Below are positions 23,521-31,553 of a DNA stretch of 64,000 nucleotides, in pieces; position 1 is the first letter of the stretch, and the number at the start of each line of letters is the position of its first letter. The notes beneath the pieces were generated by a model that worked only from the letters and a program-made list of their open reading frames with translations, made no database searches and was not told the DNA's origin. This DNA comes from an uncultured Bacilli bacterium. Its GTDB lineage: Bacteria > Bacillota_I > Bacilli_A > RF39 > UBA660. The position numbers were made by a program, and so were the translations under genes. Location of the stretch: positions 62,001 to 126,000 of the forward strand of contig CAKOHK010000003.1 in assembly GCA_934085595.1 (NCBI GenBank), written 5' to 3'.

Positions 23521-25522
23521 AATTAAGCAAAAGGGTATTAGAGATTGTGCTAGTGCGTGTTTGCTTTCCATAATTAGATATTATGGTGGAGATGCTTCAT
23601 ATGATGAATTAACATTGCTTCTTAAAACTGATAAAAATGGTACTAATGCTTTTAATATTATTAAAGTAGCTTGCATGTTTGGTTTTGATGGTTATGGTAT
23701 TAAGTGTACGTATGATAATATACAAAATTATAATTTACCATGTATCGTACATGTGCTTAGAAATAACTATTATCATTTTATGGTTTTGTATAAAATAGAT
23801 AATAATTATACATTAATGGATCCTGCTTTTGGATTTATTAAGATTAGTCCTTTAGAGTTTGAAAAAATATACCTTGGTACTTTCATTATTTTAAAGCCGG
23901 TAAAGAAAATAATATCTAGTAATTATTATAATACTTTTAGTAAATATATTTTTACTGTAATTAGAGGGTGTAAAATTGAAGTAATTAATATTATTTTGTA
24001 TTCTTTTATTTTTGGTATTTTATGTTTGATTAGTAGTTTATATTTAAAGTTTGTACTTAATATTTTAGATGTTAATAAACTAATTAAAGTTAGTTTTGTG
24101 TTTGTCACAATTATAATTGTTAAAAATATTATTAGTTTTATTAGAAGTAGATGTATAATTCTTTTTGATAAAAGAATTAGTTATAAGATTAATAAAGATA
24201 TTATTAAACATGTTTTTAATCTTCCATATTTATTTTTTAAAAACAAGTCTTCTGGCGAAATTATGTATAGGCTTAATGATTTAAACAATTTCAGAATACT
24301 AATATCTGATGTGGTTTCTAATGTTATTTTTAATATTATTATTTGTTTATTATGTATTGTTTTAATGTTTTATATTGATAGTAAAATGTTTATTTTTGTA
24401 GTTATATTTACATTTATATATTTGTTAATAGAAGTTTTATTTAAGAATACATTTAGAAAATATGTCAATGAATATAAAAATAGTGTATCAGAGTATAATG
24501 TTAAACTTAATGAAATGGTAAATGGTTATGAAACTATTAATAATTTAAATATGTTAAATTATGCTAGTGAGAAACTTAATTATGTAAATTATAAATCCTT
24601 AAATAAACATTATAATCTTGATAGTTATATTAGTAATCAATCTTTTATTAAAAGTATGTGTATTGATTTAATTAATTTAGTTATTATATTTTATGGTATT
24701 TTATATTTAGATGTTAGTAATTTAATATTATTTATTATTATTTTTGGTAACTATGTAGATTCAATTTATAGTGTGTTTTCTATTATACCTAGAATGTATG
24801 AGTGTAAAAATCTATACGAAAGTATTAATGATTTATATATTGCTAGAGGTAGAGATGTTAGCTCTATGTTATGTAGTATATATGGTGATATTTGTGTTAG
24901 GGGGTTATCTTATAGTTATAATAGTGTATCGAGTGTTTTTAATAATATAAGTTTTGATATTAAGGTGGCTTCTAGAATATTATTTTTTGGTAAGTCTGGT
25001 TCTGGAAAGAGTACTTTGTTTAAAATAATGCTTAAATATATTTCTGATTACGATGGGAAAATATTTATAAATAATAATGATTTGATTGATGTTCCCTATA
25101 GTGTTATAGGTAATTCGTTTACGTATGTTTCTCAAAATGAGTATTTATTTCATATGTCAATTAAAGACAATATTATGTTTTATAGAAATGTTAGCTTTGA
25201 AGATTATGAAAGAGTATTAGATATATGTAAACTAAGAGATTTTATTGCTAGTAAAACTTTTAAAGATGAACAAATAATAGAAGATAATGGATTTAATGTT
25301 AGTGGCGGAGAAAAGCAAAAAGTTATTTTAGCTAGAGCTTTACTTAAAAATAGTAATTATATAATTCTTGATGAAGCTTTAAGTGAAGTACCTGTTTTTG
25401 AAGAGATTGAAATACTTAATAATATATTTAAATATTTTAAAAATAATACTATTATTTATTCTTCTCATAGAAGAGAGTTACTTGATATCTTTGATAATGT
25501 TTATTATTTAGAAAGGAGTTAA
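23504..25522 (+). CDS. Peptidase-containing ABC exporter (C39 double-glycine peptidase, bacteriocin type)
   Basis: The product is 672 residues with three domains. Residues 1-130 are a C39 cysteine peptidase: KQKGIRDCASAC with catalytic Cys15, His91 in YYHFMVL and Asp106 in LMDPAFG. Residues about 150-420 are an ABC membrane domain with about six helices. Residues about 460-672 are the ATPase with GKSGSGKST (Walker A), VSGGEKQKVILARA (signature), NYIILDEA (Walker B) and SSHRR (switch). Such exporters cut the leader of double-glycine peptides after GG and export the mature peptide. Two such peptide genes follow directly. No HlyD-like accessory gene is seen. AGGAGA precedes the ATG. Confidence 0.92.
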   Translation: MKKNIEIKQKGIRDCASACLLSIIRYYGGDASYDELTLLLKTDKNGTNAFNIIKVACMFGFDGYGIKCTYDNIQNYNLPCIVHVLRNNYYHFMVLYKIDNNYTLMDPAFGFIKISPLEFEKIYLGTFIILKPVKKIISSNYYNTFSKYIFTVIRGCKIEVINIILYSFIFGILCLISSLYLKFVLNILDVNKLIKVSFVFVTIIIVKNIISFIRSRCIILFDKRISYKINKDIIKHVFNLPYLFFKNKSSGEIMYRLNDLNNFRILISDVVSNVIFNIIICLLCIVLMFYIDSKMFIFVVIFTFIYLLIEVLFKNTFRKYVNEYKNSVSEYNVKLNEMVNGYETINNLNMLNYASEKLNYVNYKSLNKHYNLDSYISNQSFIKSMCIDLINLVIIFYGILYLDVSNLILFIIIFGNYVDSIYSVFSIIPRMYECKNLYESINDLYIARGRDVSSMLCSIYGDICVRGLSYSYNSVSSVFNNISFDIKVASRILFFGKSGSGKSTLFKIMLKYISDYDGKIFINNNDLIDVPYSVIGNSFTYVSQNEYLFHMSIKDNIMFYRNVSFEDYERVLDICKLRDFIASKTFKDEQIIEDNGFNVSGGEKQKVILARALLKNSNYIILDEALSEVPVFEEIEILNNIFKYFKNNTIIYSSHRRELLDIFDNVYYLERS

Positions 25523-25523
25523 T

Positions 25524-25655
25524 ATGAATAAAAAAGAACTACTTAATGTTTATGGTGGTGTATCTTATGGTGTTATAGGGGCTATTGTGGGTTTTATTGT
25601 ATTCATTATTGGTCTTGCTGATGGATATCAAAGGCCTAAAGCGTGTGATGAATAG
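25524..25655 (+). CDS. Double-glycine leader peptide, bacteriocin-like (peptide 1, 43 residues)
   Basis: A strong ribosome binding site (GAAAGGAG, 25511-25518) lies at the end of the exporter gene, 5 nt before this ATG. The leader MNKKELLNVYGG matches the double-glycine leader pattern (charged start, ELxxV/I, GG). Cleavage after Gly12 would leave a 31-residue core starting VSYGVIGAIVGF. The core is hydrophobic in its first 20 residues, holds the GxxxG motifs GAIVG and GLADG, and ends in a polar tail with one Cys (core residue 29). These are the marks of one partner of a two-peptide class IIb bacteriocin. Activity is inferred. Its stop overlaps the start of the second peptide gene. Confidence 0.75.
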   Translation: MNKKELLNVYGGVSYGVIGAIVGFIVFIIGLADGYQRPKACDE

Positions 25656-25815
25656 AATAAGTCAAGATAGTATGAAATATATAGTTGGTGGTGCGATATC
25701 TGGCAGTGTTTTAAAAGCTTTTTATGATATATTTAAGTTTATTTATGACTTAGGTAGAAGTGCTGGTTCAGCTATAAGACGTAATGATGAAAAGAATTAT
25801 TGTAGTATTAAATAG
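25648..25815 (+). CDS. Double-glycine leader peptide, bacteriocin-like (peptide 2, 55 residues)
   Basis: The start is placed at the ATG at 25648, which overlaps the end of peptide 1 by 8 nt and gives the leader MNRISQDSMKYIVGG, again with GG at positions 14-15. The predicted 40-residue core begins AISGSVLKAFYDIFKF, an amphipathic cationic helix. It contains the GxxxG motif GRSAG, then a basic tail with one Cys (core residue 37). Overlapping genes, matched leaders and GxxxG in both cores point to a two-component peptide. The frame is also open further upstream, but that part is antisense in sense to nothing coding-like and lacks a ribosome site. No immunity gene is recognised next to it. Confidence 0.72.
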   Translation: MNRISQDSMKYIVGGAISGSVLKAFYDIFKFIYDLGRSAGSAIRRNDEKNYCSIK

Positions 25816-25838
25816 TATATTATTTAATAATATTTAAT

Positions 25839-26072
25839 ATGAACATATTAAATGAAATTAAAAATAAATATGAACTTTATATAACTAATAGTGGCTTACA
25901 TATTATTAATTATATAAAGATAATTGAAATAAATAATGATATGATAGGGGTTTTGGTCTATAAACATATATTGAATGTAAAAGGAAAAAATATACTTATT
26001 TCAAAAATGGATGAAAATGAAATGTTTATCAAAGGAAATATTAAAGGGATTGATTTTATAGATTATGATTAG
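25839..26072 (+). CDS. yqfC: Sporulation protein YqfC (YabP family)
   Basis: The product is 77 residues. The pattern LYITNSGLHIINYIKIIEINNDMIGV then LNVKGKNILISKMDENEMFIKGNIKGIDF is the YabP/YqfC fold, a small beta protein in which the words VxGKxL and I.GxI..I.F are conserved. In Bacillus yqfC lies directly upstream of yqfD and is a mother-cell sporulation gene. The same order here, with an 8-nt overlap to yqfD, supports the call. No Shine-Dalgarno sequence precedes the ATG; a weak -10-like TAATAT lies 5 nt before it. Confidence 0.8.
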   Translation: MNILNEIKNKYELYITNSGLHIINYIKIIEINNDMIGVLVYKHILNVKGKNILISKMDENEMFIKGNIKGIDFIDYD

Positions 26073-27198
26073 GATAAAAGTATATAATAATTCTATTAAG
26101 TTTATAAATTATTTAATTTATAATAATATTTGTTATTCTAACTTAGTTAAGTGTGATAAATGTTTTATTTTTGATATAAATTATGAAGATTTAAAATATT
26201 TTGAATGTTTTAAATATGATATAGTTAAATATTATGGGGTTAAAAATATAATTAATTTTATTTTATATAATAAGCTTGTTTTTGTGGGATTAATATTTGG
26301 TTTATTTATATTATTTTTGCTTAGTAATACTATATTTGATGTTAAAGTTAATGTTAATGATAATGAGCTTAGAAATAAAATTACATATTCACTTAAAAAA
26401 TATGATATAGAAAAATATAAGAAAAAGAAAGGTTATAGTGAACTACAGAATATAAAAGAAAATATATTAAAAGAAAATAATGAAATACTAGAGTGGATGG
26501 AAATAGAAGAGAATGGGTGTAACTATAGTGTTAATATTACTCCTAGAGTTAAAGGCTCTTTAGATAATCAAAATAATGTATATCAAAATATAGTTGCTTC
26601 ATCTGATGGATTAATACTTTATGTTAATGTAGAAAGTGGAATGATTGTTAAAGATAAAAATGATTATGTTAAAAAAGGTGATGTGATTATAAGTGGTTCA
26701 ATATATAAAGGTGATAAGTTTATAGGAAATACTATGGCTAAAGGAAAAGTATATGCTGAGGTGTGGTATACTTCTAAAGTTAGTGTTCCTTATAACTATA
26801 CTGAGTATGTTAAGATGGGTAAAACTATTAATCATTATTATATAGATATATTTGGAAAAGAAATGACTTTAATTGGTAAATATGATAGTGATAAAGTTTT
26901 TAGTCATAAAGAGTTACTAATTCATAAACCATATTTATTATTTGATTTATATAAAGAGACTAAAGAATTGTATGATTATGTTAATGTTAAACTTGATAAG
27001 AAAAAAGCATATGATTTAGCACTAAGTAGAAGTGATGAAGAAATAAATAGAACTCTTAATGATGAAGAGTATATAATTAGTAAAAAAGTTTTGAAAAAAG
27101 AAGTATTTAGTAGTAAAATGGAAGTGGAAGTATTTTATAAAGTTTATAAAGATATAACTGGTACTTCTAGGATAGAAGAGGTTTTAAATGATTCATAG
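26065..27198 (+). CDS. yqfD: Sporulation protein YqfD
   Basis: The 377-residue product, close to the family length, has a transmembrane helix at about residues 72-92. Ahead of it is the small IKVYNNSIKFINYLIYNNI domain and after it a large extracytoplasmic domain with KENNEILEWMEIEENG, ITPRV, VASSDGLILYVNVESGMIVVK-like words, KKGDVIISG and GKVYAEVWY. These match YqfD, a conserved spore-former protein needed for sporulation in Bacillus and usually made in the mother cell. It overlaps yqfC at its start and the VanZ-like gene at its end, so it sits in a compact operon. Confidence 0.88.
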   Translation: MIRIKVYNNSIKFINYLIYNNICYSNLVKCDKCFIFDINYEDLKYFECFKYDIVKYYGVKNIINFILYNKLVFVGLIFGLFILFLLSNTIFDVKVNVNDNELRNKITYSLKKYDIEKYKKKKGYSELQNIKENILKENNEILEWMEIEENGCNYSVNITPRVKGSLDNQNNVYQNIVASSDGLILYVNVESGMIVKDKNDYVKKGDVIISGSIYKGDKFIGNTMAKGKVYAEVWYTSKVSVPYNYTEYVKMGKTINHYYIDIFGKEMTLIGKYDSDKVFSHKELLIHKPYLLFDLYKETKELYDYVNVKLDKKKAYDLALSRSDEEINRTLNDEEYIISKKVLKKEVFSSKMEVEVFYKVYKDITGTSRIEEVLNDS

Positions 27199-27787
27199 TA
27201 CTTTAAGACAAGTTGTTGATATTACATGGCCAACTTTGGTAATAGTGTTATCTATATTTATTATATTAAGAATAGCATATATTACTAAGAGTGATAGGGG
27301 CTTTGTTTTACATGAAGAAATATTTGATTTATTGTTTGTAGCATATATACTTGTATTATATCAGCTTGTTACTAGTCAAGATATTGCTGGTGGAGGTACT
27401 AATTTAATGCCTTTTAGAGAAATACTAAGATATGATGTTGGCACGATTAATTTTAAGAAACAAGTTATTGGTAATATTGTTATGTTTATGCCTTTTGGTT
27501 ATTTTGCTGGTAGTTATTGTAAGATTAAAAAGGTTAGTGGTATAGCTCTTATGTCTTTGCTTGTTAGTTTGATTATTGAAACTGTACAACATTATATTGG
27601 AAGATGTTTTGATATTGATGATATAATACTTAATGTTTGTGGTGGGATATGTGGATTTTTAGTTTTAATTGCATTTAGAGCTATTGAGAAACATTTACCG
27701 GATTTTATGCAAAGAGATTGGTTTAAGAATGTAATTTGTATTATTATTTTAGCACTTATTGCATTTGGTATTATTAGATTTTATTAG
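27188..27787 (+). CDS. VanZ family membrane protein
   Basis: The 199-residue product has about five hydrophobic helices and the VanZ-like core: NIVMFMPFGYFAGSYC, then VSLIIETVQHYIGRCFDIDDIILNVCGGICGF, with the conserved E(T)xQ and FDxDDIxLN motifs. VanZ domains occur in teicoplanin-resistance gene sets and in many unlinked membrane proteins of unknown role, so resistance should not be assumed. GAGG precedes the ATG, and the gene starts within the end of yqfD (11-nt overlap). It sits upstream of ybeY. Confidence 0.8.
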   Translation: MIHSTLRQVVDITWPTLVIVLSIFIILRIAYITKSDRGFVLHEEIFDLLFVAYILVLYQLVTSQDIAGGGTNLMPFREILRYDVGTINFKKQVIGNIVMFMPFGYFAGSYCKIKKVSGIALMSLLVSLIIETVQHYIGRCFDIDDIILNVCGGICGFLVLIAFRAIEKHLPDFMQRDWFKNVICIIILALIAFGIIRFY

Positions 27788-27796
27788 GAGTAGTGT

Positions 27797-28237
27797 ATGG
27801 AAGATTATATATTTAATACTATAGATGAGGATATTGATTTTACTAATGTTGATAACATATGTAAGTTTGCATGTAAGAAACTTGATATAATTAATCCTTT
27901 ATTTAATATTATTATTGTTGATAAAGAAAAGATACAACAGATTAATAGAGATTATAGAAATAAGGATGCTGTTACTGATGTTATTTCTTTTGCTTTTGAA
28001 GAAGTGCCTGATGTTAAGTATGATAATTTAAGATTTTTAGGTGAGATTTATATTTGCTATGATAGATGTAAAGAGCAGGCTCTTGAGTATGGACATAGTA
28101 TAGAGAGAGAACTATGTTATTTAAGTATACATGGACTTCTTCATTTACTTGGTTATGATCATATTAAAGAAGAAGATAAAGTTATTATGAGAGCTTTAGA
28201 GGAGGAAATATTAAGTGAATATGATATCACGAGATGA
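27797..28237 (+). CDS. ybeY: Endoribonuclease YbeY (16S rRNA maturation / quality control)
   Basis: The 146-residue product has the zinc-binding signature HGLLHLLGYDH (three His ligands) near residues 114-124 and the family word NRDYRNKDAVTDVISFAFEE. YbeY acts on rRNA 3'-end maturation and ribosome quality control in the cytoplasm. It lies in the widely conserved ybeY-dgkA-era order. AGGAG precedes the start. Its last 23 nt overlap the next gene. Confidence 0.93.
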   Translation: MEDYIFNTIDEDIDFTNVDNICKFACKKLDIINPLFNIIIVDKEKIQQINRDYRNKDAVTDVISFAFEEVPDVKYDNLRFLGEIYICYDRCKEQALEYGHSIERELCYLSIHGLLHLLGYDHIKEEDKVIMRALEEEILSEYDITR

Positions 28238-28613
28238 GAGAAAAAGTGAAAAAGGAATTAAAAAGTTTATTAATAGTTTTAAGTATCCTATTAGTGGACT
28301 TAGATATGCATATAAGAATGAACAAAATTTAGAAGTTGATATTGGTATAGCGGTTTTAGTCGTTATTCTTGGCTTTTTATTTAAAATAAGTATTAGTGAG
28401 TGGGCTATTCTTACTATTACTGTAGGACTTGTAATATCATTTGAACTTATTAATACTGCTCTTGAAGCAGTTGTTGATTTGATTACTGATAAATATCATC
28501 CTCTTGCTAAGGTAGCTAAAGATACATCTGCTGCTGCTGTGTTGATTCTTGCTATTGTATCTATTATTGAAGGTTTAATAATATTTTTGCCTAAGATAAT
28601 TTCTTTATTTTAA
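28215..28613 (+). CDS. dgkA: Diacylglycerol kinase family protein (undecaprenol kinase type)
   Basis: The 132-residue product has three transmembrane helices. The family active-site motif is FELINTALEAVVDLI with the conserved Glu and Asn, followed by KVAKDTSAAAVLI. In Gram-positive bacteria this family phosphorylates undecaprenol or diacylglycerol at the membrane and so recycles lipid carrier for wall synthesis. The start is the GTG at 28215: GAGGAGG lies about 9 nt before it, whereas the ATG at 28221 is too far. The ribosome site and start are inside ybeY, so the two are coupled. Confidence 0.9.
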   Translation: MNMISRDERKSEKGIKKFINSFKYPISGLRYAYKNEQNLEVDIGIAVLVVILGFLFKISISEWAILTITVGLVISFELINTALEAVVDLITDKYHPLAKVAKDTSAAAVLILAIVSIIEGLIIFLPKIISLF

Positions 28614-28627
28614 TGGAGGTGATAAAA

Positions 28628-29515
28628 ATGAAAAGTGGATTTGTTAGTATAATTGGTAGACCAAATACAGGTAAAAGTACTTTGATTAATTCTTTGGTTG
28701 GTGAGAAAATAGCTATTATTTCTGATAAACCTCAGACAACTAGAAATCTTATTCAAGGAATATATAATGAAGATGATACTCAAATAGTATTTGTAGATAC
28801 TCCTGGTATACATAAACCTGTTGATAAAATGGGGCAAGCTCTTAATGGACAAACATATTATTCTATTAATGATGTTGATATAGTTTTACTTGTTGTTGAT
28901 GCTTCTACTGCTTATGGTAAGGGAGATCAATATATTATAGATAAACTTAAATATGTTAAAAAACCTGTGTTTTTAATTCTTAATAAAATAGATAAACTAA
29001 CTGATGAGAAGATACTACTTAAAATAAATGAATATAAAGATTTATATGAGTTTGCTGAGATTATTCCAATATCAGCACTTAAAAATGATAATACAGATAG
29101 ATTAATTAAAGTTCTTAAGACTTATTTACCTGATTCAATGAAATATTTTTATGGAGAAGAGAAAACTAGTAGTGACTTAGATTTTAGACTTGCTGAGATA
29201 GTTCGTGAGAAGATATTTTTACATACTGAAGATGAAGTTCCACATTCAATTTCTTGTACTCTTTCTTCTATATCAGAAGAAAATGATATTGTATATGTAT
29301 ATGTCGATATTATTGTTGATAGAGATTCTCTTAAGAAAATTATTCTTGGTAGAAATGGAACAATGATAAAAACTATAGGAATTGAAGCAAGACTTGATAT
29401 GGAAAAACTTCTTAATAAAAAAGTATATCTTGAACTATATTGTAAAACTCTTAAAAAATGGAGAGATAAAGAAAAATATATTAAAAATTTAGGATATATT
29501 GTAAAAGATGAATAA
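28628..29515 (+). CDS. era: GTPase Era
   Basis: The 295-residue product has G1 GRPNTGKST, G3 DTPGIHKP and G4 NKIDK, and a C-terminal KH domain with IILGRNGTMIKTIGIEARLDME. Era binds 16S rRNA and helps assemble the 30S subunit. The start at 28628 is chosen because GGAGGTGAT lies just before it; the in-frame ATG at 28613 would place that site inside the gene. It follows dgkA closely, and a YqzL-like small gene and recO come next, as in Bacillus. Confidence 0.96.
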   Translation: MKSGFVSIIGRPNTGKSTLINSLVGEKIAIISDKPQTTRNLIQGIYNEDDTQIVFVDTPGIHKPVDKMGQALNGQTYYSINDVDIVLLVVDASTAYGKGDQYIIDKLKYVKKPVFLILNKIDKLTDEKILLKINEYKDLYEFAEIIPISALKNDNTDRLIKVLKTYLPDSMKYFYGEEKTSSDLDFRLAEIVREKIFLHTEDEVPHSISCTLSSISEENDIVYVYVDIIVDRDSLKKIILGRNGTMIKTIGIEARLDMEKLLNKKVYLELYCKTLKKWRDKEKYIKNLGYIVKDE

Positions 29516-29560
29516 TATTTTTAAATTTCCTACAATATAATGTTGTAAGGAGAAAAGAAT

Positions 29561-29641
29561 ATGAATAAAGATGAGGCGTGGAAAAAATTTAAGGAAACTG
29601 GTAAGATTGAATATTATTTAAAATATAAGAAAGGAAATTAG
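29561..29641 (+). CDS. YqzL-like mini-protein (26 residues)
   Basis: The frame has a good ribosome site (AAGGAGA) 8 nt before the ATG. The peptide core DEAWKKFKETGKIEYYLKYKK matches the YqzL family pattern (W..F..TG.I..YL.YK), and the position between era and recO is the same as in Bacillus subtilis. The family member there is about 47 residues, so this one is a short form. Function is unknown. A terminator-like hairpin begins at its stop codon. Confidence 0.6.
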   Translation: MNKDEAWKKFKETGKIEYYLKYKKGN

Positions 29642-29666
29642 CATAAAGGTATATCTTTATGCTTTT
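29641..29666 (+). terminator. Terminator/attenuator-like hairpin between yqzL and recO
   Basis: An 8-bp perfect stem GCATAAAG/CTTTATGC (29641-29648 with 29655-29662) is followed by TTTTACTT. It lies only 10 nt before recO, with no clear promoter between. Confidence 0.6.
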
Positions 29667-29675
29667 ACTTGAGTT

Positions 29676-30401
29676 ATGCAGGCAGTAAAGGTAGAGGGAT
29701 TTGTTCTTAGTACTACACCCTTTAAAGAAAATAGTAGAATATTAAATATATTAACTAAAGAGTATGGGTTAATTGGAGTTATATCTAAAGGATGTAAGAA
29801 AATTAATAGTAAACTTAGATTACTTAGTGATAAGTTTTCTTATTGTAGTTTTGATATATATTATAAAGAAAATGCTCTTAGTACTTTGGTTGATGGAAGT
29901 GTTATTAATTATTGGGAAAATATTAGGAGTGATCTTAGTAAAATTAGTTATTTATCATATTTATCAGAACTTACTTTAGGTGTTTATAGAGAAAGTGAAA
30001 GTTTAGAGATATATGATTTATTTATTAATGCGGTTCTTAAGATAGAAAATGGGTTATCTGCTAAAATTGTTGCTAATATTTTAGAACTTCAATATTTAGA
30101 TTATTTAGGTATAGGTCTTAATCTTGATTCTTGTACGTGTTGTGGGTCTTCTAAAATTGCTACTATTTCGTTATCTAAGGGTGGATTTGTATGTAGCAAT
30201 TGTATGAGTAATGAGCATATATATAATGATAAAGTTATTAAATTAATTAGGCTTTATAAATATGTGGATATATCTAAAATAAGTAGTTTAGATATTGATA
30301 GTGAAATAAGTAATACTATTGATGAAATAATTAATCAATATTATGATAGTTATTCTGGTATACATCCTTCTAGTAAGAAGTTTTTAAGGGAACTTGAGTA
30401 A
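29676..30401 (+). CDS. recO: DNA repair protein RecO
   Basis: The product is 241 residues, the usual length. The N-terminal OB-fold region (VKVEGFVLSTTPFKENSRILNILTKEYGLIG) is typical. The zinc site CTCCG...CSNC is at about residues 147-173. RecO works with RecR in loading RecA during recombinational repair. The ATG at 29676 has only a weak GAG nearby and directly follows a terminator-like hairpin, so its expression may be low or depend on read-through from era. Confidence 0.93.
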   Translation: MQAVKVEGFVLSTTPFKENSRILNILTKEYGLIGVISKGCKKINSKLRLLSDKFSYCSFDIYYKENALSTLVDGSVINYWENIRSDLSKISYLSYLSELTLGVYRESESLEIYDLFINAVLKIENGLSAKIVANILELQYLDYLGIGLNLDSCTCCGSSKIATISLSKGGFVCSNCMSNEHIYNDKVIKLIRLYKYVDISKISSLDIDSEISNTIDEIINQYYDSYSGIHPSSKKFLRELE

Positions 30402-30467
30402 TAAAAGTTGATTTTATATATATAATTTAATATACGCCTTTTATAGGCGTAAAAAAATTGTTAAAAA

Positions 30468-30494
30468 TTAGCACTCAAGTATTGACAATGCTAA
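30468..30494 (+). promoter_or_regulatory. CIRCE operator 1 (HrcA binding)
   Basis: TTAGCACTC, 9-nt spacer, CAATGCTAA. The left half is a perfect CIRCE half-site and the right half matches 7 of 9 positions. It overlaps the -35 box. Confidence 0.8.
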
Positions 30495-30510
30495 AACATA
30501 ATAATATAAT
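30482..30510 (+). promoter_or_regulatory. Perfect consensus SigA promoter of the hrcA-dnaK operon
   Basis: TTGACA (30482-30487), 17-nt spacer, TATAAT (30505-30510). Both hexamers are exact, and it is covered on each side by a CIRCE-like site. Confidence 0.93.
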
Positions 30511-30514
30511 ATAT

Positions 30515-30540
30515 GTAGCACTAAAGAAGAAGAGTGCTAA
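30515..30540 (+). promoter_or_regulatory. CIRCE-like operator 2 at the start of transcription
   Basis: GTAGCACTA, 8-nt spacer, GAGTGCTAA. The right half is a perfect CIRCE half-site, the left half matches 7 of 9, and the spacer is one shorter than normal. It ends just before the hrcA ribosome site. Confidence 0.7.
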
Positions 30541-30551
30541 AGGAGGTATAT

Positions 30552-31553
30552 ATGATAGGTACAAGACAAAGAGAGATTCTAAAGAGTATTGTTGAAGAAT
30601 ATATTAAAACTGCTAGACCTGTTGGTAGTAAAGCATTATGCAAAAAGTTTAAGTGTAGTAGTGCTACTATCAGAAATGATATGGCAGCTTTAGAAGAAAA
30701 TGGATATCTTGAAAAAACACATATATCTTCTGGTAGAGTTCCATCCGAGGAAGGCTATAGATATTATGTTGATAATTTAATGGAGGCTAAAAAAATTAGT
30801 GGTGAAGACATGGTTAAACTTCAAACTATATTTTCTAATAACGAACTTGATTTAAATGACGCTATTAGTAAGAGCTTGGAACTTATTAGTGATATAACTA
30901 ATTATACTTCTGTTATATTGGGAAAGGAATCTGCTTTAAATAAGCTTGAGAAAGTAGAAGTTATTCCTATTAATGATAGACAAGCAGTTGTTATATTAAT
31001 TACTGATACGGGCCATGTTGAAAATAAAACTATTAATTTTGAGAGTGATGTACCACTTTCTGATATAGCTAAAACAACTGAATTAATCAATAAAATATTA
31101 GTAGGTACATGTATAGATGATGTACCAAGTAAACTAGAGTTTGAAATAAAACCAGTAATTAGAAATTATATTAATAATTATGAAGTAGTTTACAATGCGT
31201 TTTACGATGCACTTTCTAACTTTACAAATGAAAAGAATGTAAAGTTTACAGGTAAGACTAATATATTAAAACAACCAGAGTTTGATAAAGTCGATGATGT
31301 TAAAAACATTATTAGTAAGTTTGAAAGCAAAGATATGGTGAATAAAATTGAAGAGACTGATGATGAGGTTAAGGTATATATTGGTAAAGAGAGTGAGTTT
31401 GATGATAATGTCACTATCGTTAAAACTAAATATATAGCTGATGGTAGAGAGGGTACTATTGCGATTATAGGACCTAAGAGAATGGAATATGAAAGAGTTG
31501 TAAATATGCTTGAGTTTATTAAAGAGCATATCGAAAGGAGAAATAAGTCATGA
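30552..31553 (+). CDS. hrcA: Heat-inducible transcription repressor HrcA
   Basis: The product is 333 residues. The start is the ATG at 30552 (MIGTRQREILKSIVEEYI), with AGGAGG 5 nt upstream; a GTG further upstream lies inside the CIRCE site. The N-terminal winged helix-turn-helix has ARPVGSKALCKKF and CSSATIRNDMAALEENGYL, with SSGRVPSEEGYRYYVD at its end, all typical of HrcA. It represses its own operon through the CIRCE sites just upstream when GroE keeps it folded. It overlaps grpE by 4 nt. Confidence 0.95.
   Translation: MIGTRQREILKSIVEEYIKTARPVGSKALCKKFKCSSATIRNDMAALEENGYLEKTHISSGRVPSEEGYRYYVDNLMEAKKISGEDMVKLQTIFSNNELDLNDAISKSLELISDITNYTSVILGKESALNKLEKVEVIPINDRQAVVILITDTGHVENKTINFESDVPLSDIAKTTELINKILVGTCIDDVPSKLEFEIKPVIRNYINNYEVVYNAFYDALSNFTNEKNVKFTGKTNILKQPEFDKVDDVKNIISKFESKDMVNKIEETDDEVKVYIGKESEFDDNVTIVKTKYIADGREGTIAIIGPKRMEYERVVNMLEFIKEHIERRNKS

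Noticed and set aside
25585..25647. Longer N-terminus for bacteriocin-like peptide 2, starting upstream at 25585.
   Set aside because: That part overlaps peptide 1 in another phase, has no ribosome site and would bury the double-glycine leader.
27188..27787. VanZ-like gene as evidence for glycopeptide resistance.
   Set aside because: VanZ domains are widespread and no vanHAX or regulator genes are nearby.
28613..28627. Earlier ATG for era.
   Set aside because: It precedes the clear GGAGGTGAT ribosome site, which fits only the ATG at 28628.
30433..30451. Perfect 7-bp hairpin TACGCCT/AGGCGTA after recO as a terminator.
   Set aside because: It is followed by A residues, not T, on the plus strand, and the T tract lies before it on the minus strand. 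It may be structural, but a terminator is not supported.
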